The notes under the pieces are model-generated. The model did no database searches. It saw only the letters and a list, made by a program, of their open reading frames with translations, and was not told the DNA's origin. Positions 6,204 through 14,026 of a stretch of 30,650 nucleotides of DNA are shown in pieces; position 1 is the stretch's first letter; each line of letters begins with the position of its first letter. A program made the translations under genes and the position numbers. The stretch is taken from NCBI GenBank assembly GCA_041653955.1, contig JBAZEH010000019.1, forward strand, positions 1 through 30,650, given 5' to 3'. This DNA is from UBA1562 sp041653955 (GTDB lineage Bacteria > Omnitrophota > Gorgyraeia > Gygaellales > Profunditerraquicolaceae).

Positions 6204-6707
6204 AAAAAGTTTATACGTATAAACGACAGAATACGCGTACCGCAAGTGCGACTTGTGGGGCCGGACGGAAGTCAACTGGGCGTAGTATCAATACAGAATG
6301 CGCTGGATATGGCCAATCAGCACGAGTTGGACCTGGTAGAGGTCGCGCCTCAGGCGAACCCGCCAGTATGCCGTATCATCGATTACAGTAAGTTCAAATA
6401 CGACCAGGAGAAGAAGGAGCGCGAGGCAAAGAAGCATCAGCGCCAGTTCCGCCTGAAAGAGATCCGGCTTAAGCCGAATATCGATGACCATGATTATGAA
6501 ATAAAGGTAAAGCACGCGGCAACCTTCCTGCAGAAGAAGGATAAAGTCAAGGTGAGCCTTTTCTTCCGGGGCAGGCAGATGGAGCATCTGGACCTGGGCA
6601 GGAAGATCATTGACAAATTCATTACGGACATACAGAGCGTCGGGCAGGTAGAAAAGGACCCGGTCCTGGAAGGCAGGATAATGTCCTTTATGGTAGCGCC
6701 AAAATAA
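6201..6707 (+). CDS. infC: Translation initiation factor IF-3
   Basis: IF3 binds the 30S subunit, prevents premature 50S joining and rejects non-canonical start codons. Seen: the N-domain RINDRIRVPQVRLVG and LVEVAPQANPPVCRIIDYSK, then a basic linker rich in EKKEREAKKHQ. The C-domain carries KEIRLKPNIDDHDYEIK and KVSLFFRGRQMEH. The product is 168 residues. The start is set at ATA 6201 from Shine-Dalgarno spacing and homology. It is the second gene of thrS-infC-rpmI-rplT, the same order as in E. coli. Confidence 0.93.
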   Translation: MKKFIRINDRIRVPQVRLVGPDGSQLGVVSIQNALDMANQHELDLVEVAPQANPPVCRIIDYSKFKYDQEKKEREAKKHQRQFRLKEIRLKPNIDDHDYEIKVKHAATFLQKKDKVKVSLFFRGRQMEHLDLGRKIIDKFITDIQSVGQVEKDPVLEGRIMSFMVAPK

Positions 6708-6733
6708 CACAGGTATAATCAAGGGGTAAAAAG

Positions 6734-6934
6734 ATGCCAAAATTAAAGACTAAAAAAGGCGTAGCCAAAAGGCTGCGTTTGACGAAAAAAGGGAAGATCA
6801 AGTATGCCACTTGCGGGAAGAGCCACCTTTTGTCCAGCAAGACCACTAAGAGGATACGGCACTTGAGGAAGTCAAAGACCGTAGACGGCAAAAAAGATAT
6901 AAAATATATCAAGAGGATGCTGCCCTACGGCTAA
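6734..6934 (+). CDS. rpmI: Ribosomal protein L35
   Basis: Small 50S protein. Seen: 66 residues with the standard start MPKLKTKKGVAKRL and the KSHLLSSKTTKRIRHLRKS segment, ending in the MLPYG motif common to L35. AAGGGG lies 7-12 nt upstream of the ATG. It sits between infC and rplT, as expected. Confidence 0.97.
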   Translation: MPKLKTKKGVAKRLRLTKKGKIKYATCGKSHLLSSKTTKRIRHLRKSKTVDGKKDIKYIKRMLPYG

Positions 6935-6958
6935 ACAGCAAACCAGAAGGAGTATTGC

Positions 6959-7312
6959 ATGGCAAAGATCAAGCACAGCGTTGCGACAAGAAGAAGAAAG
7001 AAAAGATTATTAAAGAAGACCAAGGGCTACTGGGGGGACAGGAGCAAGCAGTTCCGCCAGGCACGCCGGGCGCTTATGCATGCCTTGGTGTATGCCTATC
7101 GCGACAGGCGCCTGAAGAAGAGGGAGTTCAGGGCGTTGTGGATCACGCGCATTAACGCTGCGTGCCGCGAAGCAGGCATCACATACAGCCAGCTTATCAG
7201 CGGGCTTAAGAAGGCCAAGGTCGCCTTGGATAGAAAAGTCCTCGCTGATTTAGCGGTGAAGGATGAGCGCGCTTTTAAAAAAGTCCTTGATATAGCAAAA
7301 GGTTCAAAATAA
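6959..7312 (+). CDS. rplT: Ribosomal protein L20
   Basis: Binds 23S rRNA early in 50S assembly and, in enterobacteria and Bacillus, represses this operon. Seen: 117 residues, basic N-terminal extension RRRKKRLLKKTKGYWGDRS, LVYAYRDRRLKKREFRALWI, and NAACREAGITYSQLISGLKKA. AGAAGGAG sits 7-14 nt upstream of the start. The operon ends here; the next gene begins 15 nt later but belongs to potassium uptake. I saw no obvious L20-binding mimic in the short leader. Confidence 0.97.
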   Translation: MAKIKHSVATRRRKKRLLKKTKGYWGDRSKQFRQARRALMHALVYAYRDRRLKKREFRALWITRINAACREAGITYSQLISGLKKAKVALDRKVLADLAVKDERAFKKVLDIAKGSK

Positions 7313-7327
7313 GCATAAGGTGATCCG

Positions 7328-7972
7328 ATGCATGTGATAATAGTCGGCTGCGGTAGAGTGGGTTCAGAATTAGCCAAACTTTTATCGGCCGAAAGCCACG
7401 ATGTAGTCGTAGTTGATAAAAACCCTTCTGCCTTTGACCGGCTGGGGGGGACATTTAACGGAGTTACCCTCACAGGTAACGGTTTCTCGCTGAGCTTGTT
7501 AAAACAGGCAGGCATAGAGAAAGCGGATGCTTTTTGCGCTGTTACTAACGGGGATAATACCAACCTGGTATCGGCGCAGGTAGCCAAGAAGATATTCCAG
7601 GTCTCAAAGGTGATAGCCAGGGTTTATGACCCCCACAGGGCGCACATATATAAGACGCTGGGGCTGGATATTATCAGCGGGACGATACTTTTCGCGGCTA
7701 TGTTAAGAGATAAGATCATCGAGAGCCGTTTCTCCAGCTATCTTATTGAAACCAAGGACCTGGGCGTCATAGAGATAGAGGTCAAAGACAGCCTGGCCGG
7801 AAAAACCGTTCAGGATATAAATATCTCCGGAGAGTGTATGGTTGTGGCGATAAGGCGGCTGCACGGGGTTATTATGCCGGAATTGCATACTACTTTAAAA
7901 GCAAGGGATATATTGATGGCGGCAGTAAAAGTCTCCAGCCTGGAAAAGGTAAAAGAGAAGTTCGGCATATAA
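7328..7972 (+). CDS. TrkA/KtrA-family potassium uptake regulator (first copy)
   Basis: Cytosolic RCK protein that binds NAD(H) or ATP/ADP and gates a Trk/Ktr channel. Seen: Rossmann motif VIIVGCGRVGSELAKLL at the N-terminus, an acidic VVVDKNPSAF strand end, and AVTNGDNTNLVSAQVAKK. The C-terminal RCK_C domain (about 132-205) carries GVIEIEVKDSLAGKTVQDI and RRLHGVIMPELHTTLKARD. At 214 residues it is a single-unit RCK, half of E. coli TrkA. A second unit follows 17 nt later, so the pair may form a hetero-octameric ring. Confidence 0.9.
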   Translation: MHVIIVGCGRVGSELAKLLSAESHDVVVVDKNPSAFDRLGGTFNGVTLTGNGFSLSLLKQAGIEKADAFCAVTNGDNTNLVSAQVAKKIFQVSKVIARVYDPHRAHIYKTLGLDIISGTILFAAMLRDKIIESRFSSYLIETKDLGVIEIEVKDSLAGKTVQDINISGECMVVAIRRLHGVIMPELHTTLKARDILMAAVKVSSLEKVKEKFGI

Positions 7973-7989
7973 AGCAAGAGGTATAATAT

Positions 7990-8652
7990 ATGCATATCGT
8001 GATCGTTGGCGCCGGTAAAGTAGGTTATTTTTTGGCCAAAAGGCTCATTGATAATAAACACACAGTGAGCGTAGTAGACAAGGATAAGCAGTTATGCGAA
8101 CAGACCGCCAAGGCCCTGGAGGCGTTAGTGGTAAAGGGGGATGGTTGCGACCCGCACATCCTTGAGGAGGCCGGGGTAGCCAGGGCGGACGTGATAGCCG
8201 CGGTTACCGGAGAAGATGAAGATAACCTTATCATCTGCCAGCTGGCAAAAGAACTCTTTAAGGTAAGGCGGACCGTAGGCAGGGTCAATGACCCGGACAA
8301 TGAACATACATTTACTGAACTAGGCGTTGATGTGCCGGTGGATGCCACTAAGATAATCTCCAAGATCATAGAAGAGGAGGTCTCCTTCTCTGATTTTGTG
8401 AACCTCATGAGTTTTAAGCGCGGGAAACTTGCTATTGTGCGCCTGGACCTGCCCGCGGATTCCCCGGTATTGAATAAGCGTGTTCAGGATATAAAGCTTC
8501 CCCCGGATTCAGTGCTGGTCTCAATATTAAGGGGAGAAGAAGTAATCGTGCCTAAAGGCAATACCGTTCTTGAGTCAGGGGACGATATAATAGCCCTTAC
8601 GGTCGTAGGCAATGAACAGCAGTTATTGAACCTGCTGGTAGGAAAACTTTAG
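7990..8652 (+). CDS. TrkA/KtrA-family potassium uptake regulator (second copy)
   Basis: Second RCK-domain subunit for the downstream TrkH channel. Seen: IVIVGAGKVGYFLAKRL, the VVDKDKQLCEQ ligand strand, DGCDPHILEEAGVARAD and VTGEDEDNLIICQLAK. The C-terminal RCK_C ends with GNTVLESGDDIIALTVVG. Here GxGxxG has a second Gly-Ala variation (GAGKVG versus GCGRVG in the first copy), consistent with an old duplication and divergence. 220 residues. A 38-codon frame begins 1 nt after its stop. Confidence 0.92.
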   Translation: MHIVIVGAGKVGYFLAKRLIDNKHTVSVVDKDKQLCEQTAKALEALVVKGDGCDPHILEEAGVARADVIAAVTGEDEDNLIICQLAKELFKVRRTVGRVNDPDNEHTFTELGVDVPVDATKIISKIIEEEVSFSDFVNLMSFKRGKLAIVRLDLPADSPVLNKRVQDIKLPPDSVLVSILRGEEVIVPKGNTVLESGDDIIALTVVGNEQQLLNLLVGKL

Positions 8653-8653
8653 G

Positions 8654-8770
8654 ATGAAAAGCGAGCCTGTAATTAAGATGGCTTTGGGGATCGCCGCCGA
8701 GGTCTTATACGCCTTTTGTATAATGCTGGCGGCTTTTTTTATCTGCCTGGTATTATATTTCAATAGATAG
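8654..8770 (+). CDS. Putative 38-residue single-pass membrane peptide in the Trk operon
   Basis: An ATG at 8654, 1 nt after the trkA stop, opens a 38-codon frame to TAG 8768-8770. It begins MKSEPVIKMALGIAAEV and continues into a hydrophobic helix (roughly residues 9-35: LGIAAEVLYAFCIMLAAFF then ICLVLYF), ending in NR. A weak GGA-rich site (8639-8643) precedes it. It fills the gap between the second trkA gene and trkH almost exactly. Small single-pass subunits are known for other potassium systems (KdpF), so a TrkH partner is conceivable, but that is inference and I do not recognise a family. Confidence 0.55.
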   Translation: MKSEPVIKMALGIAAEVLYAFCIMLAAFFICLVLYFNR

Positions 8771-8778
8771 ACATAGAT

Positions 8779-10284
8779 ATGGTCCTAAAGCCCCGCCTGG
8801 AAGATATCAAGATCACCGCTTATTATCTGGGAAAGATCATTCTCGGTTTAGGGTTTATTATGCTTATTCCCGCGGCAGTAGGTTGTGCCTACAGGGAGAT
8901 AAATCCTGTCCTGGACTTTCTGATCGGCGCCGAGGTCGCTTTTATATTCGGCCTGTTGCTGACCAGGCTTTTTCATACGGAAAAGGATCTGAACTGGATG
9001 CAGGGGATGATCGTGGTCAGCCTCTCCTGGCTTGCCGCCATGTTGTTAGGGGCGATACCGATGTATCTAAGCGGCCACTGGCAATCTTACCTTGATTCCT
9101 GTTTTGATTCTATGTCCGGTTTTGCCACTACCGGCCTGGTCCTGGCGCAAAACCTCGACCACCTATCCTATACCCATAATTTTTGGCGGCACCTGATTAT
9201 GTTTATCGGCGGTCAGGGTATAGCGATCGTCGCGTTATCATTTTTTGTCCGAGGGGTTTCCGGGGCATTCAGGATATATGTGGGGGAGGCCAGGGATGAA
9301 CGGGTCCTTCCTAATGTTATCCATACCGCGCGCTTCATATGGCTGGTAAGCATCGTATACCTGGTTTTGGGGACGCTCCTTTTAGGCGTGATCGCGTCCT
9401 TAGAAGGCATAAGGCCGGCCAGCGCCTTCTTCCACGGGGCGTGCATTTTTATGGCGGCCTTTGATACGGGAGGTTTCTCTCCGCAGTCACAGAATATACT
9501 TTACTATCATAGTCCCGCTTTTGAGGCAGCGACCATTATCCTTATGGTATTAGGCGCGTTGAATTTCAGGCTGCACTATCAGCTTTGGACCGGGAACCGG
9601 CGCGAAATATTAAAGAATATAGAAACGAGAGCGCTTTTTACCAGCGTGGTCATTACCTTTGTCATTACCGCGTTCGGGCTGGCGCAGGCAGGGGCTTATC
9701 CCGGGGCATTGCTTTTGTTCCGTAAAGGTTTTTATCAGCTTATCTCCGCGCATACCGGTACGGGTTTTATGACAATACACCCCGCGCAGTTCCTGGGCGG
9801 ATGGAATGAACTTGCCCTATTTGGGATCATATGCGCCATGGCGCTGGGCGGTTCAGTGTGCTCTACTACCGGGGCCATAAAGATGCTGCGCGTCGGGATA
9901 ATCTCCAAGGCGCTTATACAGGATATAAAAAGGATAATCCTGCCGGAGAAAGCGATCGCGATACAGAAGTTCCACCATATGAAAGAGATATTTATTGATG
10001 ATAAACAGGCGCGTTCCGCGCTTCTTATAACCCTTGCCTACCTGGTACTATACGTATCGGGAGCGGTTATCGGTATGTTTTTTGGCTACCCGTTCTTAAA
10101 CGCGCTCTTTGAGTCCACTTCAGCCTCTGCCAATGTCGGGCTATCCTGTGGGATAACTCACGCGGGGATGCCGGTATTCCTGAAGCTTACCTATATAGTC
10201 CAGATGTGGTCGGGGAGGCTTGAATTTATGTCTGTTTTTACGCTGATGGGATTTCTGGTAGCGTTCATAAAGGGGAAATCATGA
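8779..10284 (+). CDS. trkH: TrkH/KtrB-type potassium channel subunit
   Basis: Integral-membrane potassium translocation pore with four repeated M1-P-M2 units. Seen: the four pore loops with selectivity-filter glycines at SGFATTGLVL, AFDTGGFSPQ, SAHTGTGFMTIH and SANVGLSCGIT. GGQGIAIVALSFF and a strongly hydrophobic, roughly ten-helix profile complete it. 501 residues, near TrkH length (about 483) and longer than KtrB, which supports the trkH name. The ribosome site before ATG 8779 is poor, suggesting coupling to the preceding small frame. The last codons overlap the next gene's ATG. Confidence 0.94.
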   Translation: MVLKPRLEDIKITAYYLGKIILGLGFIMLIPAAVGCAYREINPVLDFLIGAEVAFIFGLLLTRLFHTEKDLNWMQGMIVVSLSWLAAMLLGAIPMYLSGHWQSYLDSCFDSMSGFATTGLVLAQNLDHLSYTHNFWRHLIMFIGGQGIAIVALSFFVRGVSGAFRIYVGEARDERVLPNVIHTARFIWLVSIVYLVLGTLLLGVIASLEGIRPASAFFHGACIFMAAFDTGGFSPQSQNILYYHSPAFEAATIILMVLGALNFRLHYQLWTGNRREILKNIETRALFTSVVITFVITAFGLAQAGAYPGALLLFRKGFYQLISAHTGTGFMTIHPAQFLGGWNELALFGIICAMALGGSVCSTTGAIKMLRVGIISKALIQDIKRIILPEKAIAIQKFHHMKEIFIDDKQARSALLITLAYLVLYVSGAVIGMFFGYPFLNALFESTSASANVGLSCGITHAGMPVFLKLTYIVQMWSGRLEFMSVFTLMGFLVAFIKGKS

Positions 10285-10772
10285 TGAAGCATGCGCGTTT
10301 ATTATCTTTGGCATTATTAGGCTGCTCTTTTTTGGTTTTAGCCGCCTCGCTTCACGCCCAGCCAATATCCAGCTTAGAACTTTTTACCCACGCCGCGGAT
10401 TATGACGGGCAAAATGTAATCTATGAAGGGGAGGCTATCGGTGATATAATGATACGCGGCCCTTATGCCTGGGTAAACGTAAGCGACGGAGAAGGGGCGA
10501 TAGGCATATGGATGCAGAAGGAGTTCGCCAGCAGTATAGTTTACTCCGGCAGCTATAAGTCCCGGGGGGACTGGCTTGAGATCAAGGGGGTTTTTCACAA
10601 CGCATGCCCGCAGCACGGAGGGGAATTGGATATACATGCCGAATCTATACGCAAGATAAGGACGGGCAGGGAGATCAGCGAAAAGCTTAATGTAAGCAAG
10701 AGGAATATGGCATTTGTTTTGTTGGGGGTATTATGTCTGGTATGGATATTGAAGCAATTAAATCACAAATAG
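10281..10772 (+). CDS. Exported OB-fold-like protein with C-terminal membrane anchor, function unknown
   Basis: Not assigned to a characterised function. Seen: a signal peptide (about residues 1-26, ending SLHAQP). An all-beta domain follows (about 30-130), with YDGQNVIYEGEAIGD, AWVNVSDGEGAIGIWM and GDWLEIKGVFHNACP, the look of an OB-fold nucleic-acid/oligomer-binding module. A C-terminal hydrophobic helix (MAFVLLGVLCLVWIL) and a short basic tail end the protein, so the domain faces outside. One Cys in HNACPQHGG could bind a ligand or metal. ATGA overlap with trkH puts it in the potassium operon, while its 3' end overlaps pheS by 40 nt. A role in either pathway is unproven. Confidence 0.7.
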   Translation: MMKHARLLSLALLGCSFLVLAASLHAQPISSLELFTHAADYDGQNVIYEGEAIGDIMIRGPYAWVNVSDGEGAIGIWMQKEFASSIVYSGSYKSRGDWLEIKGVFHNACPQHGGELDIHAESIRKIRTGREISEKLNVSKRNMAFVLLGVLCLVWILKQLNHK

Positions 10773-11755
10773 ATTCCGAGTCCGGGGGTATTGATTCCGC
10801 CCGGAAGCTGGAGGATTTCCGGGTCAGGTTTCTTGGAAGAAAAGGGGTGTTGTCCCAGCTGACCGCTTTAATACCTGCCCTTTCGCCCCAGGAGCGCGCG
10901 ATATTCGGCAGGGAGGCCAACGCGTTAAAAAACAGGGTCCTCTCTATTATCGAAGAGAAACAAAAAGCGCTCGCCGCCGGCCCCGCCAGGTGCCGGGATA
11001 ATATTTGCGATATTACTATGCCGGGGATCGCGCAGGAGTTAGGCCGCCTTCATCCTATTACCCGGATCACAGACGAGATATGCTCTATATTCAGCAGGAT
11101 AGGGTTTTCCGTAGTGGAGGGCCCGGAGATAGAGACGGAATACAATAATTTCACCGGGCTGAATATCCCTTTGGAGCACCCTTCCAGGGATGCCTTTGAC
11201 ACCTTCTATCTTAAAGGGGAAAAGGGTATGCTGTTGCGCAGCCATACCTCTCCTGTGCAGATCAGGGAGATGAGGTCGCGTAAGCCTCCGCTGGCCGTAG
11301 TCGTCCCGGGGCGCGTATACCGTCCTGATGCCACAGATGCCAGCCATTCTTTCATGTTCCATCAGATAGAGGGGTTTATGGTTGATGATCATATACGATT
11401 TTCGGATTTAAAAGGCATATTAGAGTTTTTCGCGAAAGGGGTTTTTGGAAAAGATATCAGCATGCGTTTCAGGCCGCACTTCTTTCCTTTCACCGAGCCA
11501 TCCGCGGAGGTGGATATATCCTGTATAATATGCAAGGGTAAGGGTTGTTCGGTATGCGGGAGGAAGGGTTGGCTTGAGATATTGGGGGCGGGCATGATAC
11601 ATCCCAATGTGTTCAGGCATGTCGGGTATGACCCTAAGAAGTATTCCGGCTTTGCCTTTGGGATGGGTGTAGAGAGGATAGCTATGCTTAAGTTCGGGAT
11701 AGACGATATAAGGCTGTTTTTTGAAAACGACCTGAGGTTTTTGAGGCAATTTTAA
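10733..11755 (+). CDS. pheS: Phenylalanyl-tRNA synthetase alpha subunit
   Basis: Catalytic subunit of the (alpha-beta)2 PheRS. Seen: an N-terminal coiled-coil tRNA-binding region (about 1-85). The class II core has motif 1 region HPITRITDEICSIFSRIGF, motif 2 (RSHTSPVQIREM and RVYRPDATDASHSFMFHQIEG), and motif 3 FAFGMGVERIAMLKFGIDD. 340 residues, normal. GGGGG at 10724-10728 favours ATG 10733, though ATG 10742 is possible. The start lies inside the preceding gene (40-nt overlap), which suggests coupling. pheT follows by 1 nt. Confidence 0.96.
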   Translation: MSGMDIEAIKSQIDSESGGIDSARKLEDFRVRFLGRKGVLSQLTALIPALSPQERAIFGREANALKNRVLSIIEEKQKALAAGPARCRDNICDITMPGIAQELGRLHPITRITDEICSIFSRIGFSVVEGPEIETEYNNFTGLNIPLEHPSRDAFDTFYLKGEKGMLLRSHTSPVQIREMRSRKPPLAVVVPGRVYRPDATDASHSFMFHQIEGFMVDDHIRFSDLKGILEFFAKGVFGKDISMRFRPHFFPFTEPSAEVDISCIICKGKGCSVCGRKGWLEILGAGMIHPNVFRHVGYDPKKYSGFAFGMGVERIAMLKFGIDDIRLFFENDLRFLRQF

Positions 11756-11756
11756 T

Positions 11757-13799
11757 ATGAAAGTCACTTATAACTGGTTACGGGAATTCGTCGATATAAA
11801 GATCGCGCCTAAGGCGCTCGCGGATAAGCTGACTATGGCTGGCCTTGAGGTCGCCTCTATCGAGCAGCGTTCAGGAGACCATATATTTGAGATCGAGATA
11901 ACTTCCAACCGCCCGGATTGGTTAAGTATAATAGGCGTCGCGCGCGAGGTAGCCGCGGTCACAAATAAAAAGTTATACGCCGGGCGTTGTCAGCCGCGCC
12001 GCGGCAAAAAACCTCATCAGCCAAATCCTCAAAGGTTAGATGTAAAGATAGGGAATAAAAAAGACTCCCCTCTTTATACTGCCGCGGTCATAAGCGGCGT
12101 TAAAGCGGGCCCGTCTCCGGAGTGGCTTAAGAACAGGCTTGAGTTGATGGGGTGCCGCAGCGTGAATAATATTGTGGATATCACCAACTACGTTTTATTT
12201 GAGATTGGAGAACCTCTGCATGCCTTTGACCTGGATAAGCTGGAGGGGGATACAATTTTCGTGCGCAGGGCGAGGGCAGGGGAGAAGATAACTACTATTG
12301 ACGCGCAGGAGCGCGCGCTCGGAACCGATATCCTGGTTATCGCGGACTCAAAGAAGCCTGTTGCCGTAGCCGGAGTTATGGGGGGTAAGGATACGGAAGT
12401 TACCGAGGGCACCAGGAATATACTTTTAGAAGCAGCGGTATTTGACCCTGTTGTTGTGCGTAAGGGCAGGCGTTCCCTGGGGGTGCAAAGTGAATCTTCT
12501 TACAGGTTTGAGAGGGGGGTCAACCCCGAGGATGTGGAGACAGCTTCCTTAAGGGCGGCAGAGATGATCAGGCAGTTATGCGGCGGGGTTTGTGTCTTAA
12601 GAAAACGCGCGGGTGCCCCTTTAAGGAATAAGAAACAGATTTCCCTGGAACTGTCCGGGGTGAATAATGCCCTGGGTATAGATATCCCGGCCGCCAGGGT
12701 GAAGAGGATATTGAGCAGCCTGGGTTTTAAGATAAACGCGCGTTCATCCGGGCGTTTTACTGTAGTGATCCCGCACCACCGGCCCGATATAAGACTGCAG
12801 GCAGACCTGATCGAAGAGATAGCCAGGGTATACGGGTATGAGAATATACCTGTAAGCCTCGCGCCAGCCAGGCCCGCGGCGGAAGGGGCGGGGTTTAAAG
12901 AAAAAGTTGCTTTCATAAAGGATATTCTCGTTGGATTGGGTTTAAATGAAGTGATAACTTACAGCCTTATAGATAAAAAACTTCTGAGATATTTTGGGAT
13001 ACAGGACACTCTTGAGGCAATAGAGGTGCTTAACCCCTTGAGCAGCGAACAGGAGATATTAAGGCCCCGGCTTATGCCGAGCCTCGCTTTATGCGTTGCC
13101 CGCAACCTGAACCGGGCGCGTGAGTATATTAATATTTTTGAGGTATCCAAGGCCTTCTTTCGGTCAGAAGGATCCTTTAAAGAAGAGACGCGGCTCGCCG
13201 TCGGACTTTGCGGAGAAAGGTCTTTTCTGCTTGAAAGCGGTTTGATAAAAGACCCCGCAAGCCCGCTGCATTTAAAAGGTATATTGGAGGTTGTCTTTGA
13301 GCGCATGGGGATAAAAGAATACGCTTTTTGTGCCCAGGAGGGCTCATCCGATATATCCGTCAGCATACGCGGAGAAACGGTAGGTTTTATAACGAAGGCG
13401 GAAAAGTCCGCGCTGGATAATCTTGATATAAAGAATAAAGATCTGTTCGCGCTGGAGGTCTCTCTGGAGAAGATGATATCTTATGCCGATCCCGAAAGAC
13501 GATATAAGCGCCTACCCGTATATCCGGGTATATGCAGGGATATAAGTTTTATTTTAAAGAAGGATATCCCCGCGGGCGGGTTGTTAAAGGCCGTAGAGGA
13601 GAGAGGGCGCCCCTTGCTTAAAGAGGTTAAGGTTTCGGACTGTTACCAGGGCAAGCAGATACCGCAGGGTTTTAAGGGCCTGACAGTTTCCTGCTTTTAC
13701 CGTTCTGATGAGCGCACGCTGACAGAATCCGAGGTCAGCCCGGTTCATTCCCTTATTTGTTCTCTCCTTAAGGATGAGTTCGGGGCGCAGTTCAGATAA
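11757..13799 (+). CDS. pheT: Phenylalanyl-tRNA synthetase beta subunit, short form
   Basis: Beta subunit of PheRS; edits Tyr-tRNA-Phe and positions tRNA. Seen: start MKVTYNWLREFVDI and EIEITSNRPDWLSIIGVAREVAA, then B3/B4 (NNIVDITNYVLFEIGEPLHAFD, with GVMGG). The B5 domain and a C-terminal ferredoxin-fold anticodon-binding (FDX-ACB) domain (YPGICRDISFIL to the end) follow. At 680 residues it is about 110 shorter than the usual 790-800. The EMAP-II/OB tRNA-binding domain that normally sits between GLEVxxIE and EIEITPNRPD is missing. All else looks intact. Confidence 0.95.
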   Translation: MKVTYNWLREFVDIKIAPKALADKLTMAGLEVASIEQRSGDHIFEIEITSNRPDWLSIIGVAREVAAVTNKKLYAGRCQPRRGKKPHQPNPQRLDVKIGNKKDSPLYTAAVISGVKAGPSPEWLKNRLELMGCRSVNNIVDITNYVLFEIGEPLHAFDLDKLEGDTIFVRRARAGEKITTIDAQERALGTDILVIADSKKPVAVAGVMGGKDTEVTEGTRNILLEAAVFDPVVVRKGRRSLGVQSESSYRFERGVNPEDVETASLRAAEMIRQLCGGVCVLRKRAGAPLRNKKQISLELSGVNNALGIDIPAARVKRILSSLGFKINARSSGRFTVVIPHHRPDIRLQADLIEEIARVYGYENIPVSLAPARPAAEGAGFKEKVAFIKDILVGLGLNEVITYSLIDKKLLRYFGIQDTLEAIEVLNPLSSEQEILRPRLMPSLALCVARNLNRAREYINIFEVSKAFFRSEGSFKEETRLAVGLCGERSFLLESGLIKDPASPLHLKGILEVVFERMGIKEYAFCAQEGSSDISVSIRGETVGFITKAEKSALDNLDIKNKDLFALEVSLEKMISYADPERRYKRLPVYPGICRDISFILKKDIPAGGLLKAVEERGRPLLKEVKVSDCYQGKQIPQGFKGLTVSCFYRSDERTLTESEVSPVHSLICSLLKDEFGAQFR

Positions 13800-13802
13800 A
13801 CC

Positions 13803-13831
13803 TTGTTTTTTATAAAGGCATGTGTTATACT
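13803..13831 (+). promoter_or_regulatory. Sigma-70-type promoter for the 6S RNA
   Basis: TTGTTT (13803-13808), a 17-nt spacer, then TATACT (13826-13831), preceded by TG at 13823-13824 (extended -10 TGTTATACT). It starts 3 nt after the pheT stop, giving a predicted transcription start near 13838. This is among the best promoter matches in the window. Confidence 0.65.
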
Positions 13832-13837
13832 TTTCTT

Positions 13838-14020
13838 GAAAATAAGAACAGTTCTTTTAGATGTCCCTGCCGTGCACGTTGGCTGTGAGATAATTGGTGA
13901 ACTAACACCAATATAGAGGGGGCCTGACTCTCTTCTTGCTCAGGCATTAAGAGGAGGGCACCCACTTGTAACCAGATCGGTTCACGACAATCCGCGCCAA
14001 CGGCACATGCGGGGATTTTT
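13838..14020 (+). ncRNA. ssrS: 6S RNA candidate
   Basis: 6S RNA mimics an open promoter and sequesters sigma-70 RNA polymerase. Seen: a long closing stem, TCCCTGC (13864-13870) with GCGGGGA (14009-14015), GTGC with GCAC, and CGTTGGC (13877-13883) with GCCAACG (13996-14002). A large central bubble follows, holding a perfect hairpin ATTGGTG/CACCAAT (13893-13912). A terminal hairpin GCCTGA/TCAGGC (13922-13945) and the conserved-looking 3' strand GGTTCACGACAATCCGC complete it. The 3' stem followed by TTTTTATTTTT would also terminate transcription. Its predicted length (about 160-185 nt) fits. Another structured RNA cannot be excluded; the 5' end is from the promoter and may be closer to 13861. 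Confidence 0.72.
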
Positions 14021-14026
14021 ATTTTT

